Numbered from the stretch's first letter, positions 27,262-36,341 are shown. The stretch: 64,000 nt of DNA from Xenophilus aerolatus (GCA_029968055.1 JASCNX010000001.1:1736001-1800000), one strand, 5' to 3'. The notes: generated from the letters alone by a model not told the origin. A program made the numbers and translations.

Positions 27262-28701
27262 CTAGTCCAGCCGGGGCTCGTTCCGGCCGTCCGGCGGCTC
27301 TTGCGGCCCCGGGGTGCCCGCGGGTTCGAGCACCGGTTCGGCCGGCTCGGCGGCCGGTGCCGGCGGCGGCGCCTCGGGCACCTGCCGCGCCAGCGCCAGC
27401 AGCGCCGTCACCGTGCGCTCGGCCGCGCCGCGGTGGCTGGCGGCGAAGACCTGCGCCGCCTGCGCCATGCCGGCGCTGCGCTGCTTGTCGGCCACCAGGG
27501 CCAGCGCATGCACCACGGCCTGCATCATGTCGTCGACCCGCAGCGCGGCACCGGCGGCAATGGCCAGCTCCGCCGCCTCGGCGAAGTTGAAGGTCGAGGG
27601 GCCGAGGATGACCGGGCAGGCGCAGGCCGCGGCCTCGATCAGGTTCTGGCCACCCAAGGGCTCGAAGCTGCCGCCCAGCAGGGCGACGTCGGCCAGGCCG
27701 TAGTACAGGGCCATCTCGCCCAGCGAGTCGCCGAGCCAGATCTCGTTGTCGCGCGGGGTGCCATCGGCGGTGCTGCGGCGCGCGCAGGCGAAGCCCATGG
27801 ATTCGATGAGCGCGGCCACCTCGTCGAAGCGCTGCGGGTGGCGCGGCACGATCATCCACTGCACGTCGGACGCGCGCAGCTTGGCGATGCCTTTGGTCGC
27901 GCCTCGCGCCGGCTCCACAGGTGCGGAGACCCAGAAATGCCTGAGGACTTCGAGCAGCTGGCGCTCCTCGCCGTCGCGCGAGCTGGCGAACACGATCACC
28001 GGCTTGGGCAGGTGCGCCCGCAGGGCGTCGGCATGGGCGAGCTGGCGCGGGTCGGGCGCCGCGTCGAACTTGAGGTTGCCGAACACGCCGGCCACCTTGG
28101 CGCCCAGCGACACCAGGCGGTGCGCATCGGCCTCGCTCTGCGCCCACACGGCCGCCAGCGACGAATACGCCGGCCTCGACAGCCAGGCCAGGCGCTCGGC
28201 CGAGGCCAGCGATTTCTCGTTGAGCCGCGCATTGGCCAGCGTGAGCGGGATGCCGCGCTCCGCACAGGCCGCCGTGAGTTCGGGCCAGACCTCGGTCTCC
28301 ATCAGCACGCCGATGCGCGGACGGAAGCGGTCGAGAAAGCGCGCGACCGCCTCGGGCGTGTCCCAGGGCTGCCAGACCTGCACGTCGCCCTCCTCGAGCA
28401 GCTTGGCGCCCTCCTCGCGGCCGGTGGCGGTGCCGTTGGTCAGCAGGATCGGCACCCCGGGCAGCTGGCGGCGCAACTCGGCGATCAGGATGCCGGCGGC
28501 GCGGGTTTCGCCCAGCGAGACCGCATGCACCCAGCACCAGTCGGAGCCGGCGAAGGCGGTGTCGTACTGGCCGAAGCGCTCTTCCACCGCCACGGCGTAG
28601 CCGGGCTCGGAGACGGCGCGCTTGCGCAGCTTGCGGCGCAGCAGCGGCTGCGCGAGGCGGGTGACGAGGCCGTAAAGGCGAAGCGAGAGCGAACGGCGCA
28701 C
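27262..28701 (-). CDS. waaA: 3-deoxy-D-manno-octulosonic acid (Kdo) transferase
   Basis: A 479-residue inner-membrane glycosyltransferase (GT30) that transfers Kdo from CMP-Kdo to lipid IV-A in lipopolysaccharide assembly. The membrane-proximal start RRSLSLRLYGLVTRLAQPLL, the acceptor-site WVHAVSLGETRAA (catalytic Glu), MIVPRHPQRFDEVA and GGSFEPLGGQNLIEAAACACPVILGP are diagnostic. The GTG at 28701 follows the pgm stop by five bases. The last 50 residues are a Pro/Glu/Ala-rich tail not needed for the fold, making it longer than the usual 420-430 residues. Confidence 0.94.
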   Translation of the reverse strand: MRRSLSLRLYGLVTRLAQPLLRRKLRKRAVSEPGYAVAVEERFGQYDTAFAGSDWCWVHAVSLGETRAAGILIAELRRQLPGVPILLTNGTATGREEGAKLLEEGDVQVWQPWDTPEAVARFLDRFRPRIGVLMETEVWPELTAACAERGIPLTLANARLNEKSLASAERLAWLSRPAYSSLAAVWAQSEADAHRLVSLGAKVAGVFGNLKFDAAPDPRQLAHADALRAHLPKPVIVFASSRDGEERQLLEVLRHFWVSAPVEPARGATKGIAKLRASDVQWMIVPRHPQRFDEVAALIESMGFACARRSTADGTPRDNEIWLGDSLGEMALYYGLADVALLGGSFEPLGGQNLIEAAACACPVILGPSTFNFAEAAELAIAAGAALRVDDMMQAVVHALALVADKQRSAGMAQAAQVFAASHRGAAERTVTALLALARQVPEAPPPAPAAEPAEPVLEPAGTPGPQEPPDGRNEPRLD

Positions 28702-28706
28702 GTGGG

Positions 28707-30089
28707 TCAGTGGGCTGCTCCGCCGAACACAGCGTCGGGCTTGACGGACTTGAGCAGCTGGGTCATCACGTCCTCGATGCGGTGCAGCGCCTCCTGCGTC
28801 TGCCCTTCGAAGCGCAGCACCAGCACCGGCGTGGTGTTGGAAGCGCGGATGAGGCCGAAGCCGTCGGGCCAGTCGACCCGCACGCCGTCGATGGTCGAGA
28901 CCTTGGCGGGGGCGTCGAACTTCGCCGTCTTCACGAGCTGTTCGACCAGGCGATGCGGCTCGCCCTCTTCGCACTTGACGTTGATCTCGGGCGTGGAGAA
29001 GCTGGTGGGCAGCGCATTGAGCACCGCGCTCGCGTTCGGGCTGGCCGACACGATCTCGAGCAAACGGCAACCGGCGTAGGTGCCGTCGTCGAAGCCGAAC
29101 CAGCGCTCCTTGAAGAAGATGTGGCCGCTCATCTCGCCGCCCAGCGGGGAGTCGACCTCCTTCATCTTCGCCTTGATGAGCGAGTGGCCGGTCTTGTAGA
29201 TCATGGGCACGCCGCCCGCGGCCTCGATGGCCGGCGCCAGGCGCTGCGAGCACTTGACGTCGTAGACGATCGTGCCGCCCGGCACGCGCGAGAGCACGTC
29301 CTTGGCGAACAGCATCATCTGGCGGTCGGGATAGATGTTCTGGCCGTCCTTGGTGACGATGCCCAGGCGGTCGCCGTCGCCGTCGAAGGCCAGGCCCAGC
29401 TCGGCATCGCCGCTCTGCAGCGCCTGGATGAGGTCGGCCAGGTTCTCGGGCTTGCTCGGGTCGGGGTGGTGGTTGGGGAAGTTGCCGTCGACCTCGCTGT
29501 ACAGCTCGGTCACTTCGCAGCCGATGGCACGGAAGATCGCGGGCGCCGACGCCCCGGCGATGCCGTTGCCCGAGTCGACCACGATCTTGAGCGGGCGCTG
29601 CAGCTTGATGTCGCCCACGATGCGTTCGACGTACGCCGGCAGCACGTCGACCTTGCGCACGCTGCCGCCGTCGGCCAGCACGGCGCTGCCGTCTTCCATC
29701 ACCTTGCGCAGCGCCTGGATCTCGTCGCCGTAGATGGCGCGGCCGGCCAGCACCATCTTGAAGCCGTTGTAGTCCTTCGGGTTGTGGCTGCCCGTGACCT
29801 GGATGCCGCTGGTGGCCAGCGTGCTGGCCGCGAAGTACAGCATGGGCGTGGTGACGGCACCGATGTCGATGACTTCCACCCCGGTGGCCACCAGGCCGCG
29901 GATCAGCGCATCGGCCAGGGCCGGGCCGGACAGCCGGCCGTCGCGGCCCACGGCCACGGCGCGTTCGCCCGCCGCGCGCGCGGCGCTGCCGAAGGCGCGG
30001 CCCAGGGCCTCGGCCACCTCGGCATCGAGCGTGGTGGGCACGATGCCCCGGATGTCGTATGCCTTGAAGATGGAAGCGCTGAGTTGCAT
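28707..30089 (-). CDS. Phosphomannomutase/phosphoglucomutase
   Basis: A 460-residue alpha-D-phosphohexomutase (AlgC/ManB type) that interconverts mannose or glucose 6- and 1-phosphates to supply sugar nucleotides for lipopolysaccharide and exopolysaccharide. The phosphoserine loop is VTGSHNPKDYNGFK, the metal loop is FDGDGDRLGI, the sugar-binding loop is GGEMSGHIFFKERW, and the phosphate-binding loop is IRASNTTPVLVLRFEG. The ATG at 30089 follows CCTCCC-type spacing with a usable GGAGG-like leader. It is transcribed with waaA. Confidence 0.93.
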   Translation of the reverse strand: MQLSASIFKAYDIRGIVPTTLDAEVAEALGRAFGSAARAAGERAVAVGRDGRLSGPALADALIRGLVATGVEVIDIGAVTTPMLYFAASTLATSGIQVTGSHNPKDYNGFKMVLAGRAIYGDEIQALRKVMEDGSAVLADGGSVRKVDVLPAYVERIVGDIKLQRPLKIVVDSGNGIAGASAPAIFRAIGCEVTELYSEVDGNFPNHHPDPSKPENLADLIQALQSGDAELGLAFDGDGDRLGIVTKDGQNIYPDRQMMLFAKDVLSRVPGGTIVYDVKCSQRLAPAIEAAGGVPMIYKTGHSLIKAKMKEVDSPLGGEMSGHIFFKERWFGFDDGTYAGCRLLEIVSASPNASAVLNALPTSFSTPEINVKCEEGEPHRLVEQLVKTAKFDAPAKVSTIDGVRVDWPDGFGLIRASNTTPVLVLRFEGQTQEALHRIEDVMTQLLKSVKPDAVFGGAAH

Positions 30090-30191
30090 GAGGGAGGCCC
30101 CGGTGTTCTTTGCTGCGGCGCATTGTAGGCACCGCCCCCGGTACCTCACATGTCCGAAAATGGCGCGTTCGAGCGGCTTTCGCCTCGTACG

Positions 30192-31817
30192 ATGCCTGCC
30201 ATGCCGCCCTCGCCCTCCCCCATCGACGCTACGGAAAGCGACGCCTGTTACCTGGCGATGAAGACGCACGATGCGCGCTTCGACGGGCGCTTCTTCACCG
30301 CGGTGACCTCCACCGGCATCTACTGCCGCCCGGTGTGCCGCGTCAGGACGCCCCGGCGCGAGAACTGCCGCTTCTACAGGCATGCGGCCCAGGCCGAGGC
30401 GGCCGGCTTCCGGCCCTGCCTGCGCTGTCGGCCCGAGCTGGCGCCGCGCGCGAACGACGCCATGGCCTGGAGCACCACGGACGCCTCGCGGCTGCTGGCC
30501 TTGCAGGCGGCACGCCTGATGGACCAGCCCGAAGCCTGGTGGCCTGCATCCCCGGCGCTTTCACGTACGTCGGCGGCCCCCGCGTTGCCCGCCTTGGCGC
30601 GGTCCGCCGGCGGCTCGGTGGCCCCCGTGGCCCAGCGCCTGGGCGTGAGCGACCGCCACCTGCGCCGCATCTTCGAGGCGCAGTTCGGCGTCTCGCCGCT
30701 GCAGTACCTGCAGACGCGCCGCCTGCTGGCCGCCAAGCAGTTGATTGCCGACACCGCGCTGCCGATGAACGAGGTGGCGCTGGCCAGCGGCTTCGCGAGC
30801 GTGCGCCGCTTCAATGCGGCCTTCGTCCTGCACTACGGCCTGAACCCGAGCGCGCTGCGCCGTGCCGGCCCGGCACCCGCGGCAGGCGGCATCCGCGTGC
30901 GGCTGGGCTGGCGCCCGCCGTACGACGTGGCGGCCATGCTGGGCTTCTTCGCGCGTCGCGCGATCGCCGGCGTGGAGCATGTCGCGGGCGACCGCCTCGC
31001 GCGCACGCTGTGCATCGGCCAGGGTGCACAGGCGCGCTGCGGCTGGCTCAGCGCGCGCTTCGACGCCGCGGGCGGCGCGCTGGAGCTCTCGGTCGACGAT
31101 ACGCTGGCACCCGTGCTGCCGGCCGTCATCGCGCGGGCGCGGGCCCTGTTCGACCTCGACGCCGACCCGGCCGCCATCGACGCCGCGCTGCATGCGGCCT
31201 TCCCGCTCGGCGATGGCGTTCGGGTGCCGGGCGCGCTGGACGGGTTCGAGCTGGCGGTGCGTGCCGTGCTCGGCCAGCAGGTCACGGTGGCGGCTGCGCG
31301 AACGCTGGGCGCCCGACTGGTGCAGGCGTTCGGCGAGCCCGTTGCCACGCCCATCCCGGGACTGGACCGGCTGTTTCCCACACCCTCGGCGCTCGCAGCC
31401 GCGAGCGGCGATGCGCTGGGCCGCCTCGGCATCGTGCGCCAGCGCCAGGCCGCGCTGCAGGCCCTGGCGCGCGAAACGCTCGAGGGCCGGCTGACCCTGC
31501 ACCCCGGCGCAGACGTGGCCCGCACCTGCGCCGCCCTGCAGGCGCTGCCCGGCATCGGCGACTGGACGGCGCAGTACATCGCCATGCGCGCGCTGCGCTG
31601 GCCCGACGCTTTCCCGGCCGGCGACGTGGCGCTGCAGAAGGCACTGGGCGTGACGGGTGCGAAGGCGGCCGTGCAGGCGTCCGAGCACTGGCGGCCGTGG
31701 CGCAGCTATGCCGTCCTGCGCGCCTGGCATGCCGCGGCGGCCACGACGGCACCATCGCCTTCCACGGCCATCCATCCCATCGCTTCCCGCGCCCGACTGG
31801 CGGGCGCCGCAGCCTGA
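30192..31817 (+). CDS. Ada-type N-terminal domain fused to AlkA-type DNA-3-methyladenine glycosylase
   Basis: A 541-residue alkylation-response protein. In order: an Ada zinc domain (IYCRPVC with Cys45 as the likely methyl-acceptor and zinc ligand, plus CLRCRPE), an AraC-type helix-turn-helix (about residues 135-215), an AlkA N-terminal domain, and a HhH-GPD glycosylase domain. In the last, LPGIGDWTAQYIAMRAL is the hairpin and Asp478 in GDVAL the catalytic acid. It both senses methyl damage and excises alkylated bases. Three in-frame ATGs occur (30150, 30192, 30201); none has a strong ribosome-binding site, so the exact start is uncertain. It precedes ogt. Confidence 0.9.
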   Translation: MPAMPPSPSPIDATESDACYLAMKTHDARFDGRFFTAVTSTGIYCRPVCRVRTPRRENCRFYRHAAQAEAAGFRPCLRCRPELAPRANDAMAWSTTDASRLLALQAARLMDQPEAWWPASPALSRTSAAPALPALARSAGGSVAPVAQRLGVSDRHLRRIFEAQFGVSPLQYLQTRRLLAAKQLIADTALPMNEVALASGFASVRRFNAAFVLHYGLNPSALRRAGPAPAAGGIRVRLGWRPPYDVAAMLGFFARRAIAGVEHVAGDRLARTLCIGQGAQARCGWLSARFDAAGGALELSVDDTLAPVLPAVIARARALFDLDADPAAIDAALHAAFPLGDGVRVPGALDGFELAVRAVLGQQVTVAAARTLGARLVQAFGEPVATPIPGLDRLFPTPSALAAASGDALGRLGIVRQRQAALQALARETLEGRLTLHPGADVARTCAALQALPGIGDWTAQYIAMRALRWPDAFPAGDVALQKALGVTGAKAAVQASEHWRPWRSYAVLRAWHAAAATTAPSPSTAIHPIASRARLAGAAA

Positions 31818-31824
31818 TCCGTTC

Positions 31825-32337
31825 ATGAAATTCAAGATCCCCTCCGCCCTCCACACCACCTGCATCGACACCCCGCTGGGCAGCGTGCGCCTGGCGGCCA
31901 CCGACGCCGGGCTGGCCGGCATGTGGTTCGATGCCCAGCGGCACAGCCCGGACACGCGCGGCTGGCAGGACAACGACCTGCATCCCGTGCTGCGCCAGGC
32001 CGCCGAGCAGCTGCTCGCCTACTTCGACGGGCGCCGCGACAGCTTCGACCTGCCGCTGGACCTGTCGCACGGCACGGCCTTCCAGCAGTCGGTGTGGCAG
32101 GCATTGCTGGCCATACCGCGCGGGGAGACGACCAGCTACGGCGCGCTCAGCCACCGGCTGGGCCGGCCGGCCGCCGTGCGCGCCGTGGGCGCGGCGGTGG
32201 GCCGCAACCCGATCAGCGTGATCGTTCCCTGCCACCGGGTGGTGGGCGCCGACGGCAGCCTCACGGGCTATGCCGGCGGGCTGCCGCGGAAGACGGCCCT
32301 GCTGGTACTCGAAGGCGCGCGCGGGGCCCGCGCGTGA
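31825..32337 (+). CDS. ogt: Methylated-DNA--protein-cysteine methyltransferase
   Basis: A 170-residue suicide repair protein that removes methyl groups from O6-methylguanine. The active-site motif PCHRV has the acceptor at Cys136, preceded by AVGAAVGRNPISVI and followed by TGYAGGLPRK. It begins 7 bases after the Ada-AlkA gene, so the two form an alkylation-repair operon. Its stop overlaps the GTG start of the DMT transporter gene. Confidence 0.95.
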   Translation: MKFKIPSALHTTCIDTPLGSVRLAATDAGLAGMWFDAQRHSPDTRGWQDNDLHPVLRQAAEQLLAYFDGRRDSFDLPLDLSHGTAFQQSVWQALLAIPRGETTSYGALSHRLGRPAAVRAVGAAVGRNPISVIVPCHRVVGADGSLTGYAGGLPRKTALLVLEGARGARA

Positions 32338-33284
32338 GCGGCGACGGCAAGAACGCCGCCGCGCAGCCCGGCGGCGTGCCGGCCGACGCGGCGGGCCGCA
32401 GTTGGGTCGTCGACCTCGTGCTGCTGGCTGCGCTGTGGGGTGCCTCCTTTCTCTTCATGCGGGTGGGGGCGGCAGAGTTCGGTGCGCTCCCCGCAGCCGG
32501 CATGCGCGTGGCGGTGGCGGCGCTGTTCCTCCTGCCGCTGCTGCTGTCGCGCGGCCAGTTCGGCGCGCTGCGCCAGCACTGGAAAGCCGCGCTGGGCGTC
32601 GGCGTGCTCAATTCCGGCCTGCCCTTCGCGCTCTTCTGCTTCGCGCTGCTGACCATCAACACCGGTCTGGCGGCGGTCCTCAATGCCACGGTGCCGATGT
32701 TCGGCGCGCTGGTGGCCTGGGCCTGGTTCGGCGACCGGCCCGACGGTTCGCGCCTGACAGGGCTGGTGATCGGCTTCGCCGGCGTGGCGCTGCTGGCCAG
32801 CCGGTCGGCAGGCTTCCACGCGGGCGGCGACGGCTCGGCGCTGTGGGCCGTGCTGGCCTGCCTGGGTGCGTGCCTGTGCTACGGCATCTCGGCCAGCGCC
32901 ACGCGGCGCTGGCTGCAGGGCGTGCCGGCACTGGCCACGGCCACCGGCAGCCAGGTGGGCGCCACGCTCTTCCTGCTGCTGCCGGCCTTGTGGCTGGCGC
33001 CGGCGCGCATGCCCAGCCTCAAGGCCTGGCTGTCGCTGGTGGCGCTGGGTGTGGCCTGCACCGGGCTGGCGTACATCCTGTTCTTCCGGCTCATCGCACG
33101 GGCCGGGCCGGCCAAGGCGCTGACGGTGACCTTCCTGGTGCCGGTGTTCGCCGTGTTCTACGGCGCCGTGTTCCTGGGCGAGACCGTGACGCCGTGGATG
33201 CTGGGGTGCGCTGCGGTGATCGTGTGCGGCGTGGCGCTGTCCAGTGGCCTGGTGCGCCTGGGCCGGCGCACGACGGTCAGATGA
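32334..33284 (+). CDS. EamA/DMT-family transporter
   Basis: A 316-residue inner-membrane protein with ten predicted helices in two EamA repeats (ALWGASFLFMRVGA and, in the second, ACLCYGISASATRRW ... GETVTPWMLGCA). These carriers usually export metabolites or amino acids. A GTG at 32334 overlaps the ogt stop (GTGA) and fits translational coupling, although a functional link to DNA repair is not obvious. Its 3' end overlaps the convergent DUF1345 gene by eight bases. Confidence 0.87.
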   Translation: MSGDGKNAAAQPGGVPADAAGRSWVVDLVLLAALWGASFLFMRVGAAEFGALPAAGMRVAVAALFLLPLLLSRGQFGALRQHWKAALGVGVLNSGLPFALFCFALLTINTGLAAVLNATVPMFGALVAWAWFGDRPDGSRLTGLVIGFAGVALLASRSAGFHAGGDGSALWAVLACLGACLCYGISASATRRWLQGVPALATATGSQVGATLFLLLPALWLAPARMPSLKAWLSLVALGVACTGLAYILFFRLIARAGPAKALTVTFLVPVFAVFYGAVFLGETVTPWMLGCAAVIVCGVALSSGLVRLGRRTTVR

Positions 33285-33933
33285 TGCCGGCCACCACGTT
33301 GATCGACAGTGCCAGCACCAGCATGTTGAAGCCGAAGGACAGGATGCTATGGACCAGCGTGGTGCGGCGCATCTCGCGCGAGCTGACCTGCACGTCGGAC
33401 ACCTGCGAGGTCATGCCCACCACGAAGGCGTAGTACATGAAGTCCGCATAGTCGGGCTCGTCCTTGCCGGGAAACTCCAGGCCGCCCTCGTCCGGCGTGT
33501 CGTCGTCCTGGTAGTAGCTGTGCGCGTAGTGGAATGCGTACATCGTGTGGATCATCAGCCACGAGCCGGCCAGCGACACGAGCGCCAGCGCGACGTGGGC
33601 GGCGCGCATGGCACCGTCCATCTGCTTGACCTGCCCGAGCAGCATGGCGATGGCCGCCAGGCTGATGACAACGGTCGCGAGCACGGCCCCCAGCAGCACG
33701 GCCGCCGGCGGGTCCAGCGAGCGCGCCCGGTGCTTGACCTGCCCCGCATCGAAGCGATGCGCCAGCCACAGCGCCAGCAGCAGGTACGCGGCGACGCCGC
33801 CGCTCCACCCGAGCAGGCCCAGCGCCATGCCGCGTGCGCCCAGCGCGGCGGCCACGCCGGTGGTGGCGAGCCCGGCCAGCGCGCCGTAGGCCAGGCGCTG
33901 CGTGCCGTCCATCCGCATCAGTTGCATCGACAT
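33277..33933 (-). CDS. DUF1345 membrane protein
   Basis: A 218-residue membrane protein of the DUF1345 family with about five hydrophobic segments. Conserved pieces are LLLALWLAHRFDAG, MYAFHYAHSYYQDDD, and FMYYAFVVGMTSQVSDVQV. Nothing is known about its biochemical role. The first of several close Met codons (MSMQLMRMDG) was taken as the start. It is divergent from the cytochrome operon. Confidence 0.82.
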   Translation of the reverse strand: MSMQLMRMDGTQRLAYGALAGLATTGVAAALGARGMALGLLGWSGGVAAYLLLALWLAHRFDAGQVKHRARSLDPPAAVLLGAVLATVVISLAAIAMLLGQVKQMDGAMRAAHVALALVSLAGSWLMIHTMYAFHYAHSYYQDDDTPDEGGLEFPGKDEPDYADFMYYAFVVGMTSQVSDVQVSSREMRRTTLVHSILSFGFNMLVLALSINVVAGII

Positions 33934-34038
33934 CGGGCGACTGTAGCGCGCGGTTCCGGACGCCCGGCTGATCCGGTCGCAGCAGACGAAACTGACCTGC
34001 CCCGCGGACCGGCGACCCCGCGACAATGAGCCCGACCC

Positions 34039-34776
34039 ATGACGATGACGTTCTTCGCCCGATGCCCGGCCGCGTGCCGCGCCCTGCTGGCCCCGATGGC
34101 GCTGGCCGCCTGCGCCGCGCTGGCGCACCTGGCCGCCTGCGCGGCCCCTCCCGAGGACATGGCGCGCCGCATGGCGGCCTGCATCACCTGCCATGGCCGC
34201 GACGGGCAAGCCACCAACTCGGGCTACTTCCCGCGCCTGGCGGGCAAGCCGGCGGGCTACCTGTACGAGCAACTGCGCAGCTTCCGCGACGGCCGCCGCC
34301 AGCAGGCCGACATGAGCCATCTGCTGACCAACCTCTCGGACGCTTACCTGCGCGACATGGCCGAGTACTTCGCGTCGCTCGACTTTCCCTACCCCCCACC
34401 GGCTGCGTCGGACCTGCCGGCCGCGACGCTGGCCCGTGGGCGTGAACTGGTCTTCGGCGGTGATGCGGCGCGCGGCCTCCCCGCCTGCGTGCGCTGCCAC
34501 GGCGAGGCGCTGACCGGGGTGCAGCCCGGCATCCCTTCGCTTTTGGGCCTGCCCCGTCTGTACATCGCCTCGCAGCTCGGCGCGTGGGTCACCGGCGACC
34601 GCCGCGCCCCTGCGCCCGACTGCATGGCCGACGTGGGCCGCAAGCTCAACAACCAGGACATCACGGCGATCGCCGGCTGGCTGGCCGCGCAGCCCGTGCC
34701 CGCGGGCGCCAAGCCGGCCACCGCCTTGCCTGGAGGCCTGCCGGTGGCCTGCAGCGCCATGGAGGCGCACCGATGA
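34039..34776 (+). CDS. Diheme c-type cytochrome (c4-like)
   Basis: A 245-residue periplasmic cytochrome. A signal peptide of lipoprotein type (LAACAAP near residue 34) is followed by two heme sites, CITCH and CVRCH, each with a later Met that can be the sixth ligand. The internal duplication with GYFPRLAGKPAGYLYEQL matches cytochrome c4-type or FixP-like families. It is the first gene of a two-gene operon and overlaps the next start by four bases. It probably passes electrons to a terminal oxidase. Confidence 0.85.
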   Translation: MTMTFFARCPAACRALLAPMALAACAALAHLAACAAPPEDMARRMAACITCHGRDGQATNSGYFPRLAGKPAGYLYEQLRSFRDGRRQQADMSHLLTNLSDAYLRDMAEYFASLDFPYPPPAASDLPAATLARGRELVFGGDAARGLPACVRCHGEALTGVQPGIPSLLGLPRLYIASQLGAWVTGDRRAPAPDCMADVGRKLNNQDITAIAGWLAAQPVPAGAKPATALPGGLPVACSAMEAHR

Positions 34777-36050
34777 AGGCGCGCCGCGTGTTGCTGCGCG
34801 CGCTGCTTGCCCTGCTGGCGGTGTTCGTGCTCCTGGCCGTCGCCGTGGTGGCCCTGAACCTGCGCGGCGAAGACCCGGTGAGAGACGCCCGCGCAGAGGA
34901 CTTCGTCGCCTCGCCCGGCCAGGTGGAGCGAGGGCGCTACCTGGCGCTGGCCGGCAACTGCGCCGGCTGCCACACGGCGCGCGGCGGCCCGGCCTACGCG
35001 GGTGGCCGCGGCATCGAGACGCCCTTCGGCACCCTCTACACCAGCAACCTCACGCCCGAGCCGCTCACCGGCATCGGCCTGTGGAACGCCGACCACTTCT
35101 GGCGCGCGATGCACAACGGCCGCTCGCGCGACGGCCGCCTGCTGTACCCGGCCTTCCCGTACACCAGCTTCACGCACATGACGCGCGAGGACTCCGACGC
35201 CATCTACGCCTGGCTGCGCACGCTGCCGCCGGCGGCGCAGGCGAACCGCGCCCACACGCTGGCCTTTCCCTACGACACGCAGGCTGCCCTGGCGGTGTGG
35301 CGCGCGATCTTCTTCACGCCGGGGCGCTTCGAGCCGCAGGCGCAGCGCTCGGCCGAGTGGAACCGCGGCGCCTACCTGGTGGGCGGCCTGGGCCACTGCA
35401 TCGCCTGCCACGGCAGCCGCAATTCGCTGGGCGCCACCGACACGGCACGTGGCCTGGTCGGCGGCATGCTGCCGGGGGAGAACTGGTACGCGCCCGCGCT
35501 CGATGCGGCGTCGGAGGCCGGCGTCGCGGGATGGGACACGAACGAGGTCGTGACCCTGCTCAAGACCGGGCGCACCGCGCATGCCTCGGTGCTCGGGCCG
35601 ATGGCCGAGGTGGTGTACCGCAGCACGCAGTACCTGAGCGATGCCGACCTGCGCGCGATGGCCGTCTACCTGCAGGCACTGCCGCAGGCGCCGACCGCCG
35701 CACCCGCGCCGGCAGGTCGCCGCAACGAGGCCGTGCTCCAGCGCGGCGAGAAGATCTATGCGCAGCAATGCTCCTGGTGCCATGGAGAGCGCGGCGAAGG
35801 CGTGGCCGGCACCTTCCCGCCTCTGGCCGGCAACCGCGCGGTGAACATGCGCAATGCGAGCAACCTCGTGCAGGTGGTGCGGCGCGGCGGCTTCCTGCCC
35901 GCGACCGAAGGCAACCCGCAGCCCTACGGCATGCCGCCCTTCGGGCACCTGATCGACGACGCCGACATCGCCGCCGTCTTGAGCTATGTGCGTGCCAGTT
36001 GGGGCAACACCGGCGGCGAGGTCACGCAGCGCGAGGTGATGCAGCGCTGA
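34773..36050 (+). CDS. Triheme cytochrome c, alcohol-dehydrogenase subunit type
   Basis: A 425-residue membrane-attached periplasmic cytochrome. One N-terminal helix (residues 8-28) anchors it, and three heme sites follow: CAGCH, CIACH and CSWCH. The segments NLTPEPLTGIGLW, FWRAMHNGRSRDGRLLYPAFPYTSFTHMTREDSDAIYAWLRTL and GMPPFGHLIDDADIAAVLSYVR are typical of the cytochrome subunit of membrane-bound alcohol or gluconate dehydrogenases. No catalytic dehydrogenase subunit is encoded next to it, so its electron donor is unknown. It overlaps the upstream cytochrome gene by four bases. Confidence 0.88.
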   Translation: MKARRVLLRALLALLAVFVLLAVAVVALNLRGEDPVRDARAEDFVASPGQVERGRYLALAGNCAGCHTARGGPAYAGGRGIETPFGTLYTSNLTPEPLTGIGLWNADHFWRAMHNGRSRDGRLLYPAFPYTSFTHMTREDSDAIYAWLRTLPPAAQANRAHTLAFPYDTQAALAVWRAIFFTPGRFEPQAQRSAEWNRGAYLVGGLGHCIACHGSRNSLGATDTARGLVGGMLPGENWYAPALDAASEAGVAGWDTNEVVTLLKTGRTAHASVLGPMAEVVYRSTQYLSDADLRAMAVYLQALPQAPTAAPAPAGRRNEAVLQRGEKIYAQQCSWCHGERGEGVAGTFPPLAGNRAVNMRNASNLVQVVRRGGFLPATEGNPQPYGMPPFGHLIDDADIAAVLSYVRASWGNTGGEVTQREVMQR

Positions 36051-36077
36051 GCCGGCGTCGCGCCGCGCACGCACCCA

Positions 36078-36103
36078 GCGCGGCGCGGCGCGGCGCGGCG
36101 CGG
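36078..36103. repeat. GCGCG pentanucleotide microsatellite
   Basis: Five tandem copies of GCGCG plus one base, in the gap between the cytochrome operon and the tRNA terminator. Nothing coding depends on it. Slippage could give strain-to-strain length differences. Confidence 0.8.
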
Positions 36104-36162
36104 TGAACAGGTTCGCGTGGGTCTCGTGGCGCTGCGCCCTCTTCGCCTCCTACTCGCGAGGC

Positions 36163-36196
36163 AAAGAAAAAGCCCCTGCAGCGAACTACAGGGGCT
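36163..36196 (-). terminator. Intrinsic terminator of the tRNA operon
   Basis: An 8-base stem (AGCCCCTG with CAGGGGCT, 10-base loop) followed on the minus strand by TTTTCTTT. It lies 10 bases after the tRNA-Asp 3' end and closes the gltX/tRNA transcript. Confidence 0.8.
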
Positions 36197-36205
36197 CTTT
36201 GAGCT

Positions 36206-36282
36206 TGGCGGAGTGGACGGGACTCGAACCCGCGACCCCCGGCGTGACAGGCCGGTATTCTAACCAACTGAACTACCACTCC
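36206..36282 (-). tRNA. tRNA-Asp (GTC)
   Basis: A 77-base tRNA with acceptor GGAGTGG/CCACTCC, encoded CCA, and T-arm GGGTTCGAGTCCC. The anticodon GTC occupies 36246-36248 (read on the minus strand). It is the last of three tRNAs transcribed in the same direction as gltX. Confidence 0.97.
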
Positions 36283-36341
36283 GCGTTGGTGTGACTTTCG
36301 CTCTCGCATCCTTCGATGCTCGAGCCAAGTGCCACAAAACT

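Noticed and set aside
24806-28537. A 1.2-kb-residue-scale minus-strand open frame over tolC, the phytase-like gene and waaA
   Set aside because: It has no recognisable domain and crosses several well-supported genes in the opposite or a shifted frame.
36051-36205. Possible small gene between the cytochromes and tRNA-Asp
   Set aside because: The stretch is a GCGCG repeat followed by the tRNA terminator and has no start with a ribosome-binding site.
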